From positions 319,632-383,631 of the forward strand of contig NW_005178519.1 of NCBI RefSeq assembly GCF_000350225.1: DNA of 64,000 nt, in the 5' to 3' direction. The stretch is from Chondrus crispus. Taxonomy: Eukaryota > Rhodophyta > Florideophyceae > Gigartinales > Gigartinaceae. The position numbers and the translations under genes are program-made. Below are positions 1 to 9,581 of this stretch, in pieces (the stretch's first letter is position 1; every line of letters begins with the position of its first letter). The notes under the pieces are model-generated. The model searched no databases. It was not told the DNA's origin and saw only the letters and a list, made by a program, of their open reading frames with translations.

Positions 1-1700
1 AAAACGGTAAAGACCTGAGTGGCACGAAAAACCTGTCTTGTCGCGGTCCGCTTCCGGAATGGGCATCTGCCAATACCCTGAAATCGCGTCCAACGCGGAA
101 AAGACCTTGGTGTCTCCCAACGAGTCCAAACACTCATCCATGCGCGGCAAAGGGTACGTGTCCTTCACCGTTACCGCGTTTAACCGGCGGTAGTCTACGC
201 ATAAGCGCATCGATCCGTCCGGCTTGGGCACTAATAAAACGGGCGACGCCCATTCTGACTGCACCGGCTCGATGACTCCTGCTTCTAACATCTTCTGTAG
301 TTCTGCGTCCTCGACCTCCCGAGCCTTTGGACCGGCTCGGTAGGGAGCTTGTGCAATTGTCCTTGTGTCCGGGGCCAGTTCAATCCGGTGGACCGTGGTG
401 TTGATCTCACCAAGGGTCCCATCCCACATGCCGGAATATTTCTTTAGCATCCGACGGAATCTTTCGCGCAGCCGGTCCGGCACGTGGCTCAGGTCGAGCT
501 CCTCCACGTCCGGCGGGGGATGCTCAATCCGCCGCTCCGGCTTCGTAGTTGCCGTCGCGGAGAGCCCTTCCTCCCGTTCCTCTTGCTGGTCCTCGCGATC
601 TTGTTCCGACGGTTCGCATCTTCTCTCGCCCGTAGGCGGCGGGGTAGAATTAGTAAATTTTTCCTCATCCCTTCCTTGAATTCCAAGTACCTCACCAATG
701 GTGGTATTGCTCTTCAATACAGCCCTCGGGTGCGGTAGTAGTTCCGCCACCACTTGGCCTTTTTGAACCCTGACAGGGTACTTCCTAAAATTCGCTACAA
801 GCAATCTAAAAGGTTTGTCAGGCTCAACTTGAACTACACCGTTGATGCTTACCAGTCCGTGCTTGTCGTATAGGGGTGCGTAGGGTTGAACGACGACCAA
901 CCCAGTCCTCTTCGAGGTGCATTCGACCATGCGTTGCGTCCCTGGCCCAATAGCCGTGGCTCTTGCCACCTTCACCCTGGGGGAAACTCGCTCCCCTTTT
1001 GCATGAGTCTCGCCCTCTCCGGTAACCAAATGCTTCTTCGATCTTCTCGCCGAGAATCGCCTTACGATCGGAACCTCCGAGAAATCCGCCAACTCAACTG
1101 TCCTCTTTCGTGGGTAAATCGCCTCCACGAACCTATCCCAATAGTCCGCTCCTAGAATTAGGAGGACTGCAAGTTTTTCACAAACTATAAATTCTACTGA
1201 AGCCACGAAACGTCCAAGTCTCACAGGCATTTTGAGTGTACCTAGAGTTCGGAGTGGCCTGTTATTCGCATCACCGATGTCTTGGGTCGGTCCGAAGGAC
1301 ACAAGAGTCTCTATTCCTGCGGGAAGCTCTGATCTCCGGATGAGATTAGGTCCCGCACCGGTGTCCAACACGGACAGTACACGGCTCATCAATCCGACGG
1401 TCGGTCCAATGTCCGCGAAGACTTTGTAGTTTTTCCTGGCAAGGACCAAAATTTTCTCGGGACATTCCCCGCGCTTGACCCTGTACCAGGGGCGTCTGAC
1501 TTGCTCCAGCGGATCGTCCTTGCCTCTTCGCAGAATCTTCTTGACCCCAATGGGTCCTTTCGAGTGATCGATGCTTCCAACTGTCTCCTCATCGTCGACT
1601 GCCTCCTTCGCTAAAAGCGGGGAACGGAACTGGGTCTCGGACATGGTTCGCCGGACACATGTCTCTCCTTTCGAATTTTTTGAGATTCCCCTCCTTAGTT
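1..1700 (-). CDS. pol: Gyp1 pol: aspartic protease and reverse transcriptase (partial)
   Basis: The frame with codon starts at positions divisible by three reads without a stop from about 1700 to the window edge. The protease active site VLDTGAGPNLI is encoded around 1337-1368, followed by the flap-like ILGADYWDRF segment. The N-terminal half of the RT follows near the edge, with PVLLVPKPDGS, LCVDYRRLNA, YPLPRMDECLDSLGD and motif A as FSALDAISGYWQ, with its catalytic Asp present. YxDD, RNase H and integrase would lie to the left. There is no good start codon: the frame overlaps the end of gag and lies at -1 to it, so expression as a Gag-Pol fusion is likely. The nearest relative in the window is Gyp2 pol, clearly a different family. 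Confidence 0.9.
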
Positions 1701-3978
1701 TTCCTGTCGCTGCGGATTTCTTCTCCAGTCCGACGACGGCCCCGCGGCCGGCCTTCCTGACGTCCGGTTCGAACCTTCGGCAGAGGCACTCGGTGCGCTC
1801 GCCGCCTGCGATTCGAACCATTGTTTTACCTTCAGGTAACTTGTCGACGGAATTCCCAACCTCTCCATCGGGGAGAGCCTCTCGTAGTTCTTCAGAACTC
1901 GGTGCATCTCTCGGAACGAGAGCAAACACGTAGGCGCTCCGTGCCCCTTCTCGTAGCAATGGTAGCATACGAGGCCATGCTTCTTCTGAGGGTACGGCGA
2001 CCTTGGCGGTCCTCGGGCCGTCGGCCGGCCCGTCCAGCCCGGTCTTCTGAGGGCCGTACCCTTGTCTTCCATCGGAATTCTTGGCGCTGGCTTGTGTCCG
2101 CGCCCTCGAAACGCCAACACGGGTTCCGCGACCTCTGTATACGAGTACGTCGTATACGTGGGCGTCTGTAGCGTAGAAATCCCACTAGCCCCGCGATCCT
2201 CGTCTCCATATCCCTCGGAGGGGTCATAAAAATCGCCCTCGGCGACCAGCGCTCCGGCGTATCCATTTTCTTCCTGACCAACCGTACTAGGTTCTCCGGA
2301 CGCAGAAAGTGAGTCGGCCAAGTGGACCGCGCCGCGGGTTTTTCGCGTGCGGTGCGAAGGCTTCTGCTTCCCCCCGTCCTTAGCGTCGCTGGAGCTTGGA
2401 TGGTGACTCTCCTAGTCTTCCTCTCCTTGGCGCGGCTCGCCGAGCCATGCGCCTTCGCGTAATTAACTAGTCTCAAAAACGAAACGTCCCAATTGTCTTG
2501 TCGGTATTGCGATACCATCGGCTTGATACTCGAATCGAGTCCTTCAATAAACATCGTCATTTGTTCTTCCATCGAATAAACGTTTCCACATCGATTGCTC
2601 GCGTTCGTCAGACGGGTAGAAAATTCCATCTCGTCTTCAGACGGTAGCTGCTGCACTTCCCTTAAAGCGAGTACGACTTGGCGGATGGCTTCATCGGTGG
2701 CGAAGCTTCGCAATAGCCACTGTACGGCCTCCAGCCAGACGGATATTTTCCCATGGTGGGACCCCGCCGTTTGTGACACCGAAGTATACTGTCTCAGGGC
2801 GATTCCGCTGAGGAACTCCGGTAGCAAACGGATCGCTTGGCCTTCGTTCATCTTCTGGGTGTCGAATTCTTGGACGATCTTAGTTAAAAATCTAGAACTA
2901 ATGTGCCATCGTCTCCTGTGAACGTATTGTCTCTCTTCACCTTTGGTGGTATGTCTCTTCTGATCTTTCGCACGGCGGTCCGTCGCTTGCCCGAAAAACG
3001 TGTCTGCGGGTTCCGCAGGCGGTACGTCCTGTACGAAAGCAACTTCTTGAAGAGGTGGTTGGTCGGATTTAATTCCTCCAACTCCTCCCATCGCGGTCCG
3101 CGCCGCGTCGCGATGTCATCTGGCTCCGCTTCGTGGTCTCTCCGCAAGGCGGACGAAGTGACTCCGCCTCTTTTGGAGCTCTTCTTATTCGACGAAATTC
3201 CATTTCCGTTTGTCGATCTTCGGTCAGAATTTCTTGAATGGTTCGACGAGCCGTCGTCACCATTTTCTTCTGAAACATTCGACTCCGAATTTGAGTCGCA
3301 ATTTTCGCGGTCGTCACTACAGTGACTTTTCTTCTTCTTTCGGCCGTTGGCCGACTTGGGGTTCTTCCGCTTGGAATCCAGGGTTCGGACTGACTTGTCA
3401 TTCTTCGTTGGACTGTCGACTTCTTCTCCGTCGGAGAGCGATGGCGCGTCCAAACTTGGTTCGGCCCGGCCTGCAGATTGCTCAAGGTCCTTGAATCGCC
3501 GCGAAGCGCAGTAGAACCGGTCGTCGAGGCTGTTCTTTGTCTTGGCCAGCGTTTCCAGGGCCTGATTGGCGTCTCGCCGCGCTTCTTTCGCGGCGAACTT
3601 TAGCGAATCCAGCACTTCCGGATCTCGGCCTGAGGACGCATCGGTGCCTAAATTCTCAACGAGAACCACACGGGCTGTCAGCTCTTCAAGCGCAGCGTGA
3701 AACTCGGATTTTAGCAACTCCTGTTGCTTCTGAAAAATGCCCAGAAGTTCGTCGAGCTTGTTCTTCGTCTCCTGACGAATCTCCTCGCTTAATTTTTCGA
3801 ACTTCTCTTCCAGGCCGTTTTTCTCAACGGCTGTCCCCGAAGGGGACGCTTCTGCAGCTGGATCAGTAGCCGAATTTCCTTGGCTTCGCGGACGAGGTCC
3901 TCGCGGAATCCTCGACTCTTGCGCTGATCCAGCCCTTCTGACCCCAGGACCGAGGTCCTTGGGTTGGCTTGATGCCAT
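1695..3978 (-). CDS. gag: Gyp1 gag, in three successive reading frames
   Basis: It starts at ATG 3978 (MASSQPKDLG). The first frame (3978 to about 2890) gives a charged coiled-coil region (EKFEKLSEEIRQETKNKLDE) and a Ser/Asp/Lys-rich linker. The capsid-like gag domain follows in a second frame (about 2900-2420; AIRLLPEFLSGIALRQY, FSTRLTNASNRCG). The nucleocapsid lies in a third frame (about 2400-1695) with a CX2C-X4-H-X4-C knuckle, CYHCYEKGHGAPTC. Each transition is a -1 step on the minus strand, and pol lies one more -1 step away. Either two single-base deletions occurred or the sequence has indel errors. Programmed shifting twice inside gag would be unusual, and no clean slippery heptamer is apparent. 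Confidence 0.75.
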
Positions 3979-4054
3979 GGTCCGTTCTTAATAAACGAGA
4001 CCTATCGAACTAATTTACCTATTTCCGACTTCTGTGTTCAGTTTCCAGATTCTA

Positions 4055-4067
4055 GGTCGGGAGACCA
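4055..4067 (-). other. Gyp1 primer-binding site
   Basis: Four bases after the end of the 5' LTR the minus strand reads TGGTCTCCCGACC. It begins with the TGG that pairs with a tRNA CCA end. The tRNA has not been identified. Confidence 0.55.
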
Positions 4068-4435
4068 CTTATGTAGTGCAATGTGCCTGTCAGGCCGAAA
4101 CCAGGGTCCAACGGTCCAGCGACAACACAACCAACCAACAACAACCAACAAGAGTTGCCGACGGCACAGCCCTACGGAGTGTCCGATTCTCCCTTTCCCT
4201 TTAAGTGGGTTTGCGGCCCTTTCCAGCACAAGTCCCTGATAGGGGGGGCAAAAGGAAGAGGCCCGTCCCGGGACGAATGGTGGTAGAGTCTTGTACAGGC
4301 AGCTGCTCGGCGAGTTCGGGGCGGTAATTAGGAAGCCGGGCCCGATGGGTCGTAAATCCAATGCTCGCGGAGCGCCTGTTATACCTTATACCTTTGATAA
4401 GGTCTTCGACGGGGGCGTCGCAACGCAGCCCGACG

Positions 4436-4697
4436 GGAATTAGCAAACACGTAGCAGCGCTACATCTCCGTACTGCCCGATGGCAAAGTACCGACACCGG
4501 AACGGTCGCAACCTGTATCCAATGGAACCAACACTGTCCTGTATACACAACAGGACCTTCGAGGGAAACGTCGTTGCAACAGCCTCCGTCGGAATTAGCA
4601 AAGAAGTAGCAGTGCTACACCCACGTGTCGCCCGATGGCCAAGACACATACACCGGTCCGGTCGCAACCAAAGCCGATGGCACCAACACAAGATAAG
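4436..4697. repeat. Tandem duplication inside the Gyp1 LTR
   Basis: Two imperfect units of roughly 105 bp lie 155 bp apart. Both start with GGAATTAGCAAA and contain GTAGCAG-GCTACA and GCCCGATGGC blocks. They lie in the part of the LTR downstream of the presumed transcription start. Confidence 0.65.
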
Positions 4698-4890
4698 GGA
4701 ATAGAAATAGAGATAGAAATAGAAAAGGATAGGTGAAATAAAGGAAAAGGAAAAGGAACCCCCGAGCGCAAAGGATAACGTAATCTGTGGTAAAAGGGAG
4801 CGTCTTGGGAAAGACGGACTTCGACCAAGGCGATATTCAACTCTGGCAACTCGGGTTACCTTTACTGACTTGGTGGTCAGAGGGCTAAGG

Positions 4891-4898
4891 TATATATC
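4891..4898 (-). promoter_or_regulatory. TATA-like box of the Gyp1 LTR
   Basis: GATATATA on the minus strand follows a GC-rich GGCGGGGC block and precedes the gag-coding side. The related LTR at 53317 has TATATAA in the same context, so the element is conserved between the two. Confidence 0.5.
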
Positions 4899-5094
4899 GC
4901 CCCGCCGGAGCCAGTACAGTAGCTCCCGGCGCTAGATCCTAGATCTAATCTAGTGTCAGCAAAATTAATGCCAACTAATTAACTAAATAAAATAAAATAA
5001 TTAAAAATTAAAACTGTGCAATTATTCACACGTGTGTCCCCCAACCCGGACTACTTTTCATATCCAAATATTTCCTTTCTTTTCACCCCCCTTT

Positions 5095-6115
5095 TCAGGT
5101 GCGTATTGCACTACACGCCCACTTGATGAGGAAGTCGGTCGTTCCGTCCCCCATCACGCGATGTTTCAGTAGCCGTTCGACGGCGTACTGTGTGCCCTCG
5201 GTGACCTTGTTGGCAAGGTCACCCGGGGTGGTAGTACTTGCGCGTGGCGCGCTGGTATGGGGAGGCGCATACACGCAGCGGTCTGCGGAGACGCGCTCGG
5301 TCACCCCATCACGATCGATCGTGATCGTGCGTCGGTCGTTGGCCAAGATGCGATATGGACCAACGGCCGGTGACGCGAGCTTATTCGACGTCTTTGCCCC
5401 GTCGGTGGGGTTGAGATACGCGTAGTCGCCGGGCTTGAGGCGCGCGTTGATCCTCCGAACGCGTTTATCGAAGTCGCGTTTGTAATGGGCCTACGTCCGA
5501 CGCAGGCTTCCGTAGGCCTTCTGTATTTGTCGTGTCGAGGGTCTTGAGGAACTCTGCCCGCTGCGTCCCCTTATCCGGAAGGGGAGCGTCCCCGTCGGCT
5601 CTGCGGAGAGAGAACTCCGGCGGGGGTCTGCTAAGCACGAGCTCAAGAGGTGTCGTACGCGTGGTTCGGTGTACGTGGGAGTTGTACGCGTAAGTCAACG
5701 GTCCCACGTACACGTCCCAGTCATCTTGATGTTCGTTCACGTAGTTACGAAGCATCGACGCGATCGTGCGATTGTAACGTTCAACCTGCCCGTTCGTCTG
5801 GGGCTTGTACGCGGAGGTGTACATGTTCGTTATCCCCAGGACGGGGCACACACTCTGAAAGAACTTCGCGTTAAATTGCGGACCGTTGTCCGATAATAGC
5901 GAACGCCGCACGCCATACTTGAAGACCCACGCGTCGCAGAACGCGATCGCGACCGTATACGCCGTACTGGTTCGAAGCGCGACGACTTGTGTGAGCTTCG
6001 TGAAGCGGTCCGTTATGACCAGGAGGAATCGTTTCTCTGCCTTGGTCTTCGGGAGTGGTCCCAGGATGTCTATCGCGAGACTCTCCAGCGGACGCGTTGC
6101 GGGGAACAATCTCAA
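5095..6115 (-). pseudogene. Gyp2 pol: integrase core and truncated chromodomain
   Basis: The integrase catalytic triad is visible: Asp in LAIDILGPLPK, Asp in LLSDNGPQF and Glu in NGQVERYNRT. The core reads from 6115 and stops at 5465. After a frame change a C-terminal region continues (LKPGDYAYLNPTDG) into a chromodomain start, YAVERLLKHRV...DFLIKW, which marks the element as a chromovirus. The domain stops after KW because the next bases are the end of the Gyp1 LTR. The transition from the zinc-binding module (ending at 6112 in another frame) to the core is also a frame break, so the protein cannot be made as one piece. Confidence 0.85.
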
Positions 6116-8541
6116 TCAGTTGAGATGTTTCCGAGCTTAACGCGATTCATCGCGCAGGTCCGGCACCCTCGCACGGTAGATGCGACGTCCGCGGCCAGGT
6201 GTGGCCAATAATTGTCGCGACGGAGCGTTTGGTACATGCGGATCTGCCCGGGGTGTCCTGCGATGGCCGGGTTGTGGCAGAGCCGCAGCAAGCGAGCTAG
6301 TAAGGTCCGAGGCACCACCACCTGTACGATGTCAGGGTCGAAGGGGTGTCTGCGCTTCAGCACCCCTTGGTGGTCCTCGAAGAACGCGGAGTCCTTGGAC
6401 TCAGACTGTCTTGCCATTACCGTTTGGTAGAAGTCGTCAACGCGTTCCTCGTCGGCTATCTCCTCCATCGTAAGAGGGGCCGGCAGGTCGTCTTGCGGTG
6501 GGGCGACCTGGGAGTCAGACGCGTCGGCTTCGGTGCCTTCTACGCGTTCGATATCGGTCACGTCAAACTCTTCGGTCTCCTCCCGCATCGTGTGGGGTCC
6601 TTCTAGAGCCGGGGCTTCGTCGTCGCCCCTCGGCTCGTCGCGTGCTCGAGCACACGTTCTTCTTTGCGTCTCGGTTTGCTTCCGCGTGGTGACGAGCACC
6701 TGGACGGTCTTGTAGTCACACTTCGCGGTGCAGACGTGATCCACGAGCTCGTCCGAAACGTCGCGTACTGCAGTGCCCTCGTCGAAAGTGGGAATGTCGT
6801 CATCCACCTCGACGACTGGTCGAGGGTCGTCGGCGACCCTCGGCGAGATGAGACGCGATAACGCGTCCGGAACCTGATGCACGCGTCCGGGGCGGTACTG
6901 AATGGTGAATTCGTATTCAGCCAGACGTAGCCGCCAACGTGTGAGTCTTCCGGAACTTTCGGTGAAGGACATGAGCCACCTTAACGCGTCATGATCTGTA
7001 CAGACGGTGAACTTGATGCCTTCTACGTACGGCCGTAGTGTGCGGACGGCCCACACTACGGCGAAACACTCGCGTTAAGTCGCGCTGTAGTTCCTCTCGC
7101 TGACGTTCAGCGAGTACGACCAGTAGCCGGCGGGGCGCCAGTCGTTGGTCCCGTCGTGCTCCTGCAACAGCGTGCAGCCAAGCTGATACGCGCTCGCGTC
7201 CGTATCTATCATGTACGGTCTTCCATACCGCGGCAGCGCGAGTATAGGTGGGGCGATCATCCGCGACTTGAGCTCTTCGAACGCGTGTAGTTGCAACGCG
7301 GTGGATGGTCGAAGTCGGGTCGGCATCTTTACGCGTCATATCCGTCAGCGGACGCGCAATTTTCGCGAATCCCTTGACGAAGCGGCGGTCGACGTTGCAC
7401 GCCCCGAGGAACGAGCGCACCTGCGTCAGCATCCTCGGGAACGTGAACGTGCCGAATGCGTCGGCCGCGGTCTCCGCGACGCTGAGCTTACCTGGGGATA
7501 TAACGTGCCCCAGGTAATGGACCTTGGGCTGAAAGAAGCTACACTTCTTGAGCTTGAGGGAGATGCCGGCGCTCCCCAACAAGCTCAAGACAGTGTCGAG
7601 GTGTTTTGCGTTCTCCTCGTGCGTACGCGAAAAGACGATGACATCATCCAAATAGACGAGGCAGATCTGCCAACGGACGCCTGAGAGAATGATGTCGAGC
7701 GCGCGCTGAAAGGTGGCCGGTGCCCCCTTCAGCCCAAACGGCATCCGTAGGTGGCGAAAGGTCCCCATGTGCGTGGTGAACGTCGTCTTGTCGCGGTCCT
7801 CCGGCGCGACTGGTATCTGCCAGTAGCCGGAGTTGCATTCTAACGTCGTGAAGACTGCCGCGTCGCCCAGCGAATCTATACAATCGTCTATACGCGGCAG
7901 CGGATACGAATCCGCTAGCGTCTTCGCGTTCACGCGCCGGTAGTCCACACAGAACCGAAAGGTTCCGTCTTTCTTTGGAACTAGGACTACCGGAGAGGCC
8001 CACTCAGTGCTGGCGGGTTCGATGACTCCCGCATTCAGCATCTTGTAAACCTCTTTCGCGACCATTTCGCGCATCGCGGGCCCTTTCCGATAGGGCATCG
8101 AGCGGATGGGCTTCGTGCCTGGCTCGAGAGGGATACGTTGTTCCGTCGCTCGGATCGTTCCGAGCGTACCGTCCCACAAGCCCGAGCGCTTGCGTAGCAT
8201 CTCGAGGAATTGTCCGCGTAACTTGTCATCGGTGATGTATGACAAATCCATTCCCTTTTCCCAATCCGTTGCGGGATTTTTGGGATCCTTATTTGGTACG
8301 CGTACAGTACCCTCCGTCTTCGGGGGCACTACGCGGATCGTGCTTCCGCGTTCGCGATCACCTCTTCGGCAGAGCTGGGTCGGCCAGCTCCTACCTCACC
8401 AACTTGGTCGTCCAAGTCGGTAAGGTGCAACGCGTGCGCGATCTCCTCCGCGACCCGGCGCTTGGGCGTCAGGATCGCGAGAGGGATTCGCTTCCCGTAG
8501 CCAACAACGGTGTGCTTTGGTAGCCGCCTTGTGCAACGCAA
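6112..8541 (-). pseudogene. Gyp2 pol: reverse transcriptase, RNase H and HHCC module
   Basis: From 8329 the frame encodes RT with PVVLVPKKDGTFRFCVDYRR and YPLPRIDDCIDSLGD. Motif A is FTTLECNSGYWQ, where the first catalytic Asp is replaced by Glu. The YLDD box is intact (CLVYLDDVIVFS). The RNase H start (MIDTDASAYQLGC) is in a second frame, 7326 to 7075, ending ERNYSAT then TAA where the family has Glu. The same frame continues as REC-FAVVWAVRTLRPYVEG and on through an acidic spacer to a zinc module (H-X6-H, then CRTC) near 6200. It is non-functional as read. Confidence 0.85.
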
Positions 8542-9575
8542 AAATTCACGACGACGGCCTCGAAGGTCTGGTGCGGTAGGACCTCGGCTACGCCGTTGGT
8601 CAACCTCACCCCGTGGCGGTGCTGAAGCGACGGCTTTGGTTCCAAGAAGACGAGCCCCTTCCCTGCGGTCGTTACGAGTACGTAAGCTTGTGACACCGCA
8701 GGGATGGTAACCCAGCGGGCAATACGGATCGCCTGCAGGGCTTCTTCGCGTACGTCAGCTCGGCTCATCTGACGGCCTTGTCGTTTGGTCGGGGGAGACG
8801 GCTCTCCCCTCTCCTCCACAATGGCAATGGAGCCACCTTGACGGAGGTCGAGCTTCTGCGCGTCGACATCGATACGACGCACGTGCGCGTCAATGAACAC
8901 AATCCCAAGGAGAACGTGAACCCCGAGCTGGTCCGCGACGACGAACGGAACCCGAAACGTCGTGTTCCTGAGCCGGACGGCCAGCCGGACAACCGCGCTA
9001 AGCTTGAGCGGGTTGCTATTCGCGCCTGCCAGCCGTGGCAGAGGCGCGTAGCGTATTGCGTAACGCGTCCAGTCGGGAGGAAGGTCGGCCTTCCTCACCA
9101 GATTGTATCCCGAGCACGTATCAACGGCGATAGTGTGGGGCTTGAACGCGTTGTCCTCCGTGGCTATCGAGCCGAGGACATTATATATCTTTGACGTCAT
9201 CAAGCAGATGACGCCGTCGACAACTTTCGGCGCGGTCCGATTGGCGAGGTCGTTTCGCCTGGGGCGTCGGCGGCGGCTCTTTCCGCGTTTACGCGTCCTT
9301 CTTCCTTGGTCGCGGGACGTCTGTTGTTCGTTGACGTCCGCACGACTAGTCGCGTCCTTGCGTGGTTCGCGGTCTTCCCGCAGCTTACAGCCCACGGGGG
9401 CTCTGGGGGTTTCTTCTCGGGCGTCGGGCATACGGAAGCCACGACGTCCCTTATTTCCTGCTCCGGAATCACGCGAGTCTCGGCGTCTTCGCGTGGGGTC
9501 GTGGGGGATATTATCGGTAAATATCCCCCGTGCCCTTGTCGGGCTCGCGGTGACGGGTCGATGGGATATGGACAA
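8469..9575 (-). pseudogene. Gyp2 pol: protease region
   Basis: An Arg-rich N-terminal stretch (RTRKRGKSRRRRPRRNDL) precedes an aspartic protease in which the catalytic box reads AVDTCSGYNLV instead of the usual D-T-G. The Asp stays but the Gly is Cys. A second protease-like segment, VHVLLGIVFIDAHVRRID, follows. The frame is the same as the end of gag, from which it is separated only by a TGA at 9582-9584. It ends at 8469 before the RT, which is in another frame. Confidence 0.75.
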
Positions 9576-9581
9576 GACGGC

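Larger units (their letters stand above)
1..5115 (-). mobile_element. Gyp1: Ty3/gypsy LTR retrotransposon, left end outside window
   Basis: On the minus strand the order is 5' LTR (4072-5115), primer-binding site, gag, then pol with protease before reverse transcriptase. RNase H, integrase and the 3' LTR lie beyond the left edge. The pol frame is open to the edge, so this is the best preserved retroelement in the window. The outer LTR end falls inside the chromodomain codons of Gyp2, which suggests that Gyp1 inserted into Gyp2 in the same orientation. The target duplication cannot be checked because the other end is not in the window. Confidence 0.85.
4072..5115 (-). repeat. Gyp1 5' LTR (1044 bp)
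   Basis: The LTR is bounded by perfect 11-bp inverted termini, TGTAGTGCAAT and ATTGCACTACA, so it has the canonical TG...CA ends. On the minus strand, U3 includes a GGGGGACACACGTGTG block, AT-rich sequence, and a GGCGGGGCGATATATA promoter-like stretch followed by CTTAGCCCTCTGACC. The same blocks recur at 53317-53638 on the plus strand, which confirms a related LTR family. The last codons of the Gyp2 frame run into this LTR. Confidence 0.85.
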
